The notes under the pieces were generated by a model. That model had not been told where the DNA came from. It saw only the letters and a list, made by a program, of their open reading frames with translations, and made no database searches. Positions 50,921-60,908 of a stretch of DNA of 64,000 bases are shown one piece after another (within the stretch, counting starts at the first letter, position 1; each line of letters starts with the position of its first letter). Where the stretch lies: assembly GCA_024362935.1 (NCBI GenBank), contig JANCRA010000012.1, forward strand, positions 6,076,001 to 6,140,000, written 5' to 3'. The position numbers and the translations under genes were made by a program. The stretch is from Setophaga petechia (taxonomy: Eukaryota; Chordata; Aves; Passeriformes; Parulidae).

Positions 50921-53900
50921 TCCTGTACTATTCATATTCATGAAGGTATGTTTCAAGCCTGATACTTAATTTTTTTTTTTCATAATGCCTTGAATGTTTC
51001 CTGTGATGCAATGCAGAATATGGTCAAATATGGTGAGAAGCCATCTTCAAAAAACCCTTCTCTGATCACACTGTAGAGGCTCAATCAGCATGCTCTGTGT
51101 ACATAACCCAAGTGTCCATATGAGTAATACACAAAGTTTCTGCCTGTCTCTCAACACCTGTAAAAGAAACTAAAAATAGAAAGACAAAGCTAACTGGTTT
51201 TTGATCATTTTCTTCTATGTTATTTTTTTTTCCTTTAGACCATGAGGTGATGGCCTGAAAAATTAAAAATTCTGATCTGCTACTTCTACCATCACACAAT
51301 TTATTTTGCTGCTGGTACTATATTATAATGAGAAAGGTTTTAAATGCTTCATTACTAAGTTTCCAACATTAAAATGTAAGATTCAAAACTGTGGTGTTTC
51401 TGAAGTACTTTGAACACTGGACAATGCTCAGGTCCTATACAGCTTTGCTTAGAGCTTTGTCAAATGGCTCTGGAAAACAAATTACATTCAAAAATTTTCT
51501 TTGAATAACATTAAAATAATAGTTCCTGGGTATTATAAAAGAATTTCCTGGGTCTCTTAGAAATATAATTGAAATATAGTCATGATAAATGATTTTCGTT
51601 GAAGTGAAATGTTGACTAAGTCTCCTCAGGACCAACTTGTAAGTTAATATTGCAAACACAGCATTACCCTCTCTTCTAAAATAGCCATTAGGGTTGTATT
51701 ACTCAAACTGTATTTATCTCTTCCTTAGAGAAAAAATGTCTTTGGATTAAACATAACATTATCAAGGCAATACATATACATTAATGACACAGGCAGATAA
51801 ATCAGCTAAATAATGTTTCTAACTGTGCTGTTGCTTTACAATAATCTTTCACCCTCACACAAATAGTAAAAACCAGAATTATAAAAGAATTTTAGAGCAG
51901 GCAAGGATTTTTCAGGATAGTAAGAGTCTAAATGTGACCAATCTGTTTCAACATGCTAGAGACTCTGACTGCAAATTTTGAAGGATGAGTGTAGCTGATA
52001 AATGACAAAAAAGATTAGTCTGAAATATTTACTATCTGTAGTGCTAACAGTCATTCCATCTATATTAATTGGCACAGTGTCTTCTGTGCCAGATGGTCTA
52101 TTGCAGAGAGTGAACATTACCCTTGTGGATTTATCCAAATTATGTATTTGACGTTTGGATGAAAGCATTTTGCTTTTTTTACTAGTTGAGCACAGAGAAT
52201 TATGTTTTTCATCTTAATGCTATTATTCCATACAGGTCATCAAGTATACATACAAAGGTCTAACTGGCTTCTAAGCAAAGACAGATATGATGGATTTTGT
52301 TTGAAAAAGCTCTAAAAACTTCAGTCTTATTATTGTCAGTGTTTACCTCAGCTTTCAAAAATAAATTCTGATACCCTGTTGCTAAGGCAGTAAACAGATA
52401 CTAGAGATGAAAGTCATTGGGAAGTGTAATACTTTACTGTCTTGTCCAGATCTAGGTATTTTGGGAAGACCCTGACAGGAATACTACCATAAACATGCTG
52501 TGTTTTGGCCTAATGGCAGTACAGGTGTTATAACTCCCTGTCCACTGTATATGGACCACCTGAAGGTTGTTGCTCTAGGGCTGTACCATCCACCATGCAA
52601 AGTGATCTGGCAGCTCAGCTCAGCTCAGCTCCCTGCCTGACTTCAGCCTCATCACACTGGTTCACTCATACCGAGAGTATGTCCCTGGAGGAAGGTGGAA
52701 AGGAAGGGACTCTAATTCAACAAGAACATGTGTTAGGCAACAAGTTGACACAAGGATGGATGCTACTCGAAGGGCCAAGATACATTCAGAAAGTGTGAGG
52801 TTTCAGTCAGTTTTTGAACAGAAGCTGTATGGAGGTTGATAGTTTGTTAACTTTTTAGATAGGCCATCAGCAAACCCCAACAAACCAAAGTGTCGGTTTA
52901 CTTGCTATTATATAACTAAAAGTTTCCAACACAGACTTTTTGTTAATCACAGCATTAAAACGTGGCACAGAATTTGTGAGATAAGGAGATCAAGGGCTGG
53001 AAGCTCCATGCAGCTTAAAAGGTGTGATAAAAGATGGGATTGTCTGTTCTATATGCATACATACACTGAAAGGATGTACTGGGGAGTATACAAAGAGAGA
53101 GTCACATTGAAAGTAAAGGGATGAGGAACTTAAAAAGAGGGAGGGAGGTCAATGGGAAACAAGACAGAGAGCATGATGCCTTCTGTCAAAGGAATGCAGT
53201 GAACACAAGAAGTTAAGTGCCAAAACAAAAATAAATACTGTTTGCACAAGCAAAGTGGAAGAATGGTGACAGCACGAAAGAGGAAAAGAGAGTGGGAAGA
53301 CATGATTTGGGCATACAGAATGGGAAAGGAGTGAAAGACTGAAAGCTGAAGGGGAAATAAGCAAAGAAATAGCAAAGATATTTGCACTTGGTGCTTCTTT
53401 TTGCTCAAAATAATCTTTGTCTGGTTCAGAAAAAAGTAATGCCAGAAGGCCAAAATCATCAGACAATTTGTCTAGCAAGAATTGTCCTTTGGAAAAAATA
53501 TCAAATCTTGGCAATTAAATTTTGACCAGAGCACTCTCTTCACCAGGGAAACGGACTAGGGAGACATTCGGTCTTCACAGTCCATTTTTATCTAAAATGA
53601 ATCAATTACATTTTGGAGACACTATCAAAGTTTGCAGGAAAAAATTCTCCCTGTTCCTCCTCCAGGTAGGTCTGTGATTACAATTTGGGTGTGTGTGTGG
53701 AGTTTAAGCTCACTGTGAATATTTAAATAAAATAGTCACTGAATAGCTGTAACTTGCTGCTTTGTATCCTGGCTTAGGCTTACCTCAGAACATTTGCCTG
53801 CTGCAATAAGGGACATAGGCTGGAATGAGGTCAGCAAAGGCCAGAAATATGAATGAACATTAACTACCTGCTAAACAAAATGATGATTTATGATTGAAAA

Positions 53901-55055
53901 ACAGGCATGATTTAAAAGTCACTAGAGCCAGTTAAACTGCATGTCTAAGACTTGTGTATGTGGCACATACAATATGCAGATCTGCCATAGGGAAATTCCT
54001 AGGTATTCATCAGCATGAATAATTCTGATCTCGTTTAGCACATAGCCATACCGAATGACATAGAGAAAATGAGGTATAGTCTCAGATCCATAGTCAGTGG
54101 TCTTATTACGCAACTTCCACGTCTTGCAGAAATTCTGGCACTCTCTATGCCTTTTAACCCTCTTAGGAGATATGAACTCTGTCAAGAGTTAAGCTCTGAG
54201 AAAATTCACCTTTGCAGCCTAAGGCTTAAGGAAGGCACTCTTCTGGCAAAAGCATAGGTTTGTAATTTTATGGGATGCTCTCATAGGTCATTTTTGGATG
54301 GCTTTCAGCCTGATGCATTAAGATGATTTTAGCCTTTATTCAGTAATGCTTTGTTATTTTGAGATATTAATTTCTTTCTTTTTCTTTTTCTTTTTCTTTT
54401 TTTTTTTTTTATTGCTGCTTTTATCTGTGGCACTTAGAATGCCAAGACAGATCGCCTCAAGAAAAAAAACCTGCATTATTATATTCTGTCTCTATCCAAC
54501 GTTTGTGCTTTCAACACATAATAAATATTCAGATGTGTTTGCTGTCATTAGCTAGAATGGGAAGTCTGTCACTGAGAAAAGGAAGACCTATTTAATATCA
54601 GCAGGGCCAAGCTTCCTTTAATATTATGGAACTAAGCAACTCAATATTTCATCAAGGTCTGTAACAAAAGCCTGACAAACTACTGTAGCACTGTTTTTCT
54701 CTGTGCTACTGGGATACAATCTTAAGATATTTCCCTGAACTCTTCAGCACAATGATACACATGACGTTCATCATTTTATGGGCTGCAGAACAGTACCAGT
54801 GGGTAGGCCATATACACCTTCTGGAAATCCTCCTCTGGTTTTGACTATCTTAACTGGAAGGGGGCAGCCAAGGTCGCATCCAAGATGGGATGGCTATTTG
54901 CACTCTACTCCACTTCTGGTAAGATCACAATCCTCTTTCTTCTCCAAATAAAGAAGGAGAAGCCATTTTTATAGCAAACTCTGAAAAAAAGATAATGGGT
55001 GGCTTTCAAACCATGATGGTCTATTATTAATTATTTTAGTCTTGTTCTTTTGTTT
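50921..55055. other. Unassigned sequence with minor repeats
   Basis: No gene supported. It contains four tandem CAGCT units at about 52611-52630, a purine-rich strand bias at about 53040-53400 that creates Phe/Leu-rich - strand frames, a (CTTTTT)n tract at 54370-54410, and a CTCF-like word near 54855. Confidence 0.55.
54370..54410 (+). repeat. (CTTTTT)n/poly(T) tract
   Basis: About 40 bp of C-interrupted T run. Low complexity only. Confidence 0.92.
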
Positions 55056-55210
55056 GGAGAAGCAGTATGGTCTACAGGCAACCAAGAATGTAGTATTACT
55101 TCAATTTTTCACTACAGGAGTCATTGCCTCTTTCACTAACTACATCTGTAAAATGCAGATTTGGTCATAGTAATTACTCCTTGAAAAAACTATCTTGAAG
55201 TGGTTTGCCA
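55056..55210 (+). mobile_element. Probable MIR/CORE-SINE relic
   Basis: The left end GGAGAAGCAGTATGGTCTA at 55057-55075 resembles the tRNA-derived head (A box region) of sauropsid MIR-type SINEs. About 90 bp on, CACTAACTACATCTGTAAAATG at 55135-55156 matches the conserved block of MIR (CATCTGTAAAATGGGGATAAT-like), with a following segment resembling the typical downstream part. Order, strand and spacing agree, but the middle is heavily diverged. Such elements predate the amniote radiation. I have not aligned it. Confidence 0.6.
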
Positions 55211-56479
55211 AGAAAATTATATATCAATCTGGGATAGGAATTTGTATTGTTCAAAAATTATGCAGATATATTCCAAGTCAAACACTGAATGGTACTGTTT
55301 TGCTAAACTTCACTGCAAATTTTTGTTAATTAATCCATGTATATGAAATATTTTATTTTAAAAACCAGTTGCAATTTAAAGTAATTAAATATTTTAAAAT
55401 GTTAACATAGTAGCTAAATACCATTCAATTGAAAACTCGTCAGTACTTCATGATTGGTGACATTTTGTCTTTTCTTCTGAATTAACAATGATTCATAGTT
55501 TTCTTTTGTCTTCTGATTACCACTGTTAGTTGAGAAAAGAAAGTGAGTCAAATTAATGGATATAACTTTTTTTACTTGAGGCTTAATTCAGCATCAAGGT
55601 CATACCCAAAAGTGAAGCAAAAAATTGAAATAGCAAGCTTTAAATGCAGTACTTTTTTTTCCAATTATTTCAGTTATACAAAAATAAAGTAAATTGTATG
55701 TTAATAAAAAAAAAAAAAAAACAAAATTTTTTCCCTGCTTTTTTTTTTTTTTTACTTTTCTTCCTCTCTTCACCTGGCAAAATTCCTATTGGATACAAGA
55801 AACTCGACTGCATATATTTTATCTCCCTGGAGAGAGACTGAAGAAAAAAAACATGTGACAGATGTTAGTCACATTGCTTAATGTACTACTGGAACACATT
55901 CAGAAACTATGGTGATGAGCGTGATATAAATAATCTATGTAGAAGAGAATCCTGAAATCATTTCTTTGAGAAAATGCTAATGAATTTCAATTAGACTTTT
56001 ACCTAGGTAATGATTAAGATGGGCAGATTACCAGATTATATATATTACTATTCTATTTTTAATAAGAGTAACATCATCATTATGTTATTCCTAAACTTTG
56101 TCCTCAAATGCCTTCTACTTACTTTCTTCACAAAAGGTGAATTTACTAATAAAAATGTTCATGTTAAATGACAGCACCACAAGTAATAAAAGCTCTGGAA
56201 ATGATACTAGCCAACAGCTGAATTAATAGCCAAAGAGCTTCTTTTTCATCAGTTCATACCACCTGTATGCCAGAATGTGGTCAGCACTGCAGAACGGCTC
56301 TGCTAGGTCAGTCAGAAAGGGCCATTCAGCTGGGGGTCATCTCTCTGCTCAGTCTTTTTCTGAGCTTATGGACCTGTTTTCTCTTTCTTGTAGTTTGTTT
56401 CTTCTCTAGATAGAAGAGTCTTTGCTCACTCTATATGCCTCAGTTTTGTCCCTCTTGGAAATAAATACTCATCTTTAAT
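55211..56479. other. Unassigned sequence with opposed A and T runs
   Basis: No gene supported. A run of about 17 A (from about 55706) is followed at about 55738 by a run of about 15 T, which could fold as an A/T hairpin. The rest has no named element. Confidence 0.55.
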
Positions 56480-57011
56480 AATTATTTTTACTAAACTCAT
56501 TTTGCTAATAATTTCAAATTCTGCTATATCCTTTTGAAAATGGGAGGTCAATGTGAGAAAAGTCAGAACTGTGTTTTTAAGGTGATTCATGATTTATTCA
56601 ACTGAGAATTATCTTGTTTTCTGTTTATTTTTTTTCTCCCTTACAGTTACTAACATTTGATTTGAGTTTTTGTCTGTTATTCAGCATAGGACTGACATAT
56701 TTGTGGAGCTAACTCTCATTATCTCAAGATTTTTCCTCTGGGAAGTAGCACTTAGCTTGGAGCTCATCATTTTATATGTGAATTTGTGGGTTTTTTTGGT
56801 CTTGTGCATCACTTTACATTTTTCTGCACTGCATTTCATCTGCCATTTTATTGCCCAATCAGCCTCATAAGTTTCTGCAGCAATTCGTCACAGTCAGTCT
56901 GCATTTTTCCTATTCTGAATAATTTAGTATTAACAGCAAACTTTCCAAGCTCCCTACAAAATGCCTTTTCAAGGACTTGCACAAGTCTTACCTCAGCTCT
57001 CTGTAAAAGTC
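56480..57011 (-). mobile_element. Ancient antisense CR1/L3-like relic, 3' part
   Basis: Read on the - strand this is ORF2 of a CR1/L3-type LINE from the reverse transcriptase active-site region onward. The translation K-F-A-V-N-T-K-L-F-R-I-G-K (about 56905-56943) corresponds to the CR1 K-F-A-D-D-T-K-L-F-R-I block, so the catalytic Asp pair has been lost. T-D-C-D-E-L-L-Q-K-L follows, as expected. Toward lower coordinates, plus-strand landmarks reading backward through the element include GCATTTCATCTGCCATTTTATTGCCCA-type sequence (about 56830-56857) and CATCATTTTATATG near 56764. The ATATCCTTTTGAAAATGGGAGGTC region is near 56526. It is broken by stops and indels. Confidence 0.8.
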
Positions 57012-57119
57012 CATGGTGACATGGTGTGATCCTTGGAGTGTTCTGTGCAGAGCCAGGACTCAATGATCCTGATGGGTTCCTCCCAACTCAGCATATTCTA
57101 TTATTCATGGAGTCTATGA
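57012..57119 (+). mobile_element. CR1 LINE 3' tail inserted in the antisense relic
   Basis: A short, clear CR1 3' end in the opposite orientation to its surroundings. GTGACATGGTGTGATCCTTGG is at 57017-57037, then GCAGAGCCAGGACTCAATGATCC-type sequence near 57049, CTCCCAACTCAGCATATTCTAT near 57081 and a worn octamer tail to about 57119. It belongs to the subfamily whose UTR ends CCAACTCAGGATATTCTATG. It splits the - strand CR1/L3-like relic, so it inserted later. Confidence 0.85.
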
Positions 57120-57450
57120 CTTTCTTCAACAGGCTTGAGAAATGGCATTGCCAAATATTTTGAAAATACAGATATACTGTATCAACTAAATCATTCTTAT
57201 TTTCATGCTTGGTGACTTCGTCACAAAAAATACTAAAACATCCACATCACAAAACTCTCCTCTGCAGAAGGCATGCTGGTCTTTCCAAGGAACTTGTATT
57301 TATCCAGATGCCCAGTAATTTTGCTGTACATTTTGACTGCTAATTTACCTAATATGGAAGCCAGGCTCAGAGAATCTAGCTCCCCCCATCTCCCCAGAAA
57401 GTCTCTCATATACCATCTGCTGTTGATATGCTGAAAGAATTCAAATAACA
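57120..57450 (-). mobile_element. Ancient antisense CR1/L3-like relic, 5' part
   Basis: Continuation of the same - strand LINE on the other side of the inserted CR1 tail. On the - strand a frame reads G-K-L-A-V-K-M-Y-S-K-I-T-G-H-L-D-K-Y-K-F-L-G-K at about 57280-57350, matching the CR1 segment G-K-L-V-E-x-I-x-x-x-I-x-x-H-L-D-x-x-x-L-L-G-K that lies before the active site. The residual F-E-F-F region is at about 57430-57448. Order and spacing agree with the 3' part at 56480-57011. Coding capacity is lost. Confidence 0.78.
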
Positions 57451-60400
57451 TAGAGGGAATTCTGACTATATTTTACAGGAAGATTCTGGGCATTTTCCTG
57501 CCCGAGGTGAAATTTGAATATTTGTGGATAGGAATGCAGTAGTAGTAACAACTCATTGAGTATTTTGGTCAGTATGCAAATTGCAAAAGGCTTCTGATAT
57601 CATGACATCTTGAGTCTGAACTATTTTTGAAAGAAAGTGGACAATTAATTTATTTTTTGCTATGCCCAGATCCCATATGGTCTACACTTATAGTACTTAG
57701 CATACCAGCCAGAACCTACCTGTACAATTTGTATTTAAGGATTTATAGATACTGTAATTATGAAGGCCATGAGACAGGTATCTGAACACTTTACTAAGTT
57801 GAAATAATTTCTGGAGAGGTACTGAAGCAGGATTTCAAACCTGAATGTGCAGTCTAATATGTCTAAGCAGCTGGCCAGAGCCTAAATTCTGTTAATGAAT
57901 ATTAGTCATGTGCTTATGAGCTATTTTAGATCCTTGTGCAACATCCGTTGGTTTCAGAATGGGAAGAGAAAACCACGTTCTCCATTCTGTTTCAGCAATT
58001 TACTCTCATTAAGATGCTACAGTCAGACCATGACAGAGCAGGTATTTCCTCACTGAAGGCACAGCCTGAATGTGAGATTTCATGTAACTGCTCAGAAACA
58101 TCTTTTTCTTTCCATTAATAGCAGGAGGAGAGATGTGTGACACAGAAATACCCCATTTATACAGATTTTGGATTTTGTAGAAATTCCCGTTGAGTGTGCT
58201 GACATCTTGTGGCTGGATGGATATTTAGACATGTCATGTGTGCTGAGAGGAGGCAATTCCTGCACAGCATCTTGGGATCTCCAGCTCTTCTTGAAGTTTT
58301 CACCCAAAGGCTCCATGCTGAGAAACATTCTGAATTTGACTACACAGCATTGTCTATTTTTCTTCTTTCTCAGTTGAAATTCTTTGTTTCACCTCAAGCC
58401 CCATAATTTTCAGGGAAAAAATAAGTACTTTCATGTACATTTATTTTCTTGAAGCCACATAGTAATTAAATCTTTGTGCCTGAGACAAGCACCAGAGCTG
58501 TATGGTAGTGATAGCAAGGATGTTGGCATGTGTTTGCCAGTGAACTGCTCTTCTTTGACTGGTTCTTGGCTTCCTTTTGTGACCAGATGTTAGCAGAAAG
58601 AGGGAACGTTGTGTTATTATTTTCAACAATGTACACCATGGATGGCTGTGCTCCAGTTCTTTGGGTTTTTGTTTGTTTGCTCTTTCTAAAAAATATATCC
58701 TCCTCAAGGCTTTCTTGTCGCATCCTTTTACACTCTAAAGATTACTTCTGTCACTGGTGTCTTCTGGCTATTATGTTTCTGCACGTTGCTCCTCCTTTGT
58801 AATCTCCTATCCACTCTCTCCATCTTTAAAAATCTGTCTTCTTTTACTAACTGTAGTTTTTGGTCCCCTGTTCAAAATTCCTTAGCAGAGAATTTGTTGT
58901 CCTGTCTGCAACACAGCAGCTGATTCCACACAAAAATTTACCAGCTTTGATACTGTCATCCTGCTGTGAGTGACAAGGTAAGGAGCAGAGCCTGTGACAG
59001 TAACTCAAGGGAAGCTGAAAAGCTGCTCAAGGTTGCTGCAAATATTATTTCCATGCCGAAGGCCCAGCAGACAGGGCGACTGCAGGTGTTTACAGAGCAG
59101 AGACTTAGAGCAGCTAACACAGATTCTGTGGCTTTTCTGGGGTTAATAAGATGCTTCTGAGGACCAGGGTAGAGGTTCTGTGGGTAGTTGCTGCCTCAGG
59201 CATAAGGGCTGGCATCCGCTGCGCTCCCTGTGACAGTTAGGCACAGAGGCTCAATGTATACAATCTGTCTCCCCTTGTTTATGTTCATGATTCATCTGTG
59301 CCTACATACTTTTGTGAACAGTATGCTGCACTATGTTATTAAACACAAAACTGTGTACACAGCTTCTGGGATTTGTATGTATGTCTCATAAGAAGAAAAA
59401 AAAGGTTTCAGTGAAATCCTGCCCATATGGCAGGTCAGCATGCATTAGTCTCCTCTTGTCTGATGTGCCTGTTCTGAAGAACCATTCAGAGAATTTATCT
59501 AGCCAGCACTACAGGAAATTTCCAAGCAGAAGAGGATATATATACACATATGTTTCATTAAGATTTGATGACATTTCCAAAAATGTGGCGTATCGAAAAC
59601 CAGAAGAAAGGAAATATGATCAAAGTATGCTTTATGTCCAGCATATTCTCAGTAAAAGTGGAGAGCTTACAGATATCAATTTCTAAAGTGTATTTATTAC
59701 AGATAAAGGAAATGGAAGAGAATTTAATGACCTGCTAATCTTAATCTTTTAAGCAAAAATGAATTAATATGGCTAAAAATGAGAGAAATCTTAATACCTT
59801 CAGGAGACTTTTGCAACACAAATCTAGTATTTATACTGTCAGAAGTTATTTGGGAAAATTAGGAGATTGAATTATTTGTAAGGTCAACACAAGAGAGAAT
59901 AAACGGATCTTGGAAAAAAATGTACACATCCCAGCAAAATTTTTATAGCCCTTAACACACTGAATTTGGGCACTTTCACTGCCAATGGATCATATGATTA
60001 AGGAATGCCAGTCTAACAGAACGATATAGTTAAATGAGAGGCAGATAGAAAATCAAAAACAGATCAGTTCTCTTGAATTGTTCTCTGCAGTAAATACTAC
60101 TCTTCTATTCTTTCTTGGATTTTTTGAGGAGGAATAAATTTGAAAATATTTTTTTATAGCTATATATCTGTCAGGAGATTTAACCTGCATTGTATTTGTA
60201 AGATCACAAATGTTAACCTCATTTCAAGAACTCTCTCCAAATCCATAAATAAACTGCATTTCTTTAAAGATGTTTTAATAAGGTTTATGTGGGATAGAAG
60301 TCAAGCTTAGACTTTGCAGAAGACTTTGCACTGGAAAATGAATTCTATGTCCAGAAAAATTATAACTCTGAAAGTCTGTTTGTAGGCTTTTCTGCATAAC

Positions 60401-60515
60401 TGCTGTAATGAAGTTGCTAATAATAAATATTGTTCAGCTCTTTATTATCAACTAAAAATAATTTCACATACATTTCTCTAGTTCTGATTTCCTTATTAAA
60501 AAACAAGGAACTACC
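57451..60515. other. Unassigned sequence
   Basis: No gene supported. Sequence at about 58960-59230 is somewhat GC-richer and carries a 64-codon + strand frame rich in Lys, Arg, Glu and Ala with no recognised domain. The frames at 58.1-58.8 kb overlap on both strands and look like chance. Confidence 0.5.
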
Positions 60516-60908
60516 AGAGAATATCTAGCAGAGGTCACAAAGATAATGAAAGACCTGGAGCATGTCTGTTATGGGGAGAGTGGGGCCGGTTCAGTCTGGA
60601 GAGGAGAGGAGAGGAGAGGAGAGGTCATCAATACATACAAATATCTTAAAGGTGGGTGCCAAGAAGATGTGCCAGACTTTTTTTCATGGTGCCAGTGACA
60701 GGAAGAGGAGCAATGGCATTAAACTGAAACACAAGAAGCTTCACCTCAACATGAGGGAGAGCTTTCCATTGAGTGTGGCAGAGCCCTGGAACAGGCTGCC
60801 CAGGGAGGTTGTGGAGCCTCCCTTTCCAGAGACATTCAAAATCCTCCTGGATACGTTCCTGGATCTCCAGAGGGCCCTTCCAACCCTAAATATTCTGTAA
60901 TTTTCTAA
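60516..60908 (+). mobile_element. CR1 LINE 3' part with an internal GGAGA repeat
   Basis: CR1 with the ORF2 end and a short tail. GAAAGACCTGGAGCATGTCTG is at about 60548-60568, GTTCAGTCTGGAGAGGAGAG near 60589, and GTGACAGGAAGAGGAGCAATGGC near 60694. AACACAAGAAGCTTCACCTCAACATGAGG-type sequence is near 60727, and GAGCCCTGGAACAGGCTGCCCAGGGAGGTTGTGGAG at about 60781-60816. The UTR ends GGGCCCTTCCAACCCTAAATATTCTGTAAT near 60873-60902. A 112-codon + strand frame is still mostly ORF2. The GAGAG expansion at about 60597-60624 lies where CR1 normally reads CTGGAGAAGAGAAGGCTC. Confidence 0.9.
60597..60624 (+). repeat. (GGAGA)5 microsatellite inside CR1
   Basis: About five pentanucleotide units that grew from the purine-rich CTGGAGAAGAGAAGG segment of the host CR1. 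The repeat therefore arose after insertion. Confidence 0.92.

Noticed and set aside
52611..52630. Tandem CAGCT units, compared with immunoglobulin switch repeats
   Set aside because: Only four units and no immunoglobulin context.
53130..53514. Hydrophobic - strand frames resembling membrane proteins
   Set aside because: Caused by a purine-rich + strand, which yields Phe/Leu/Ser-rich antisense translations; two overlapping phases show the same effect.
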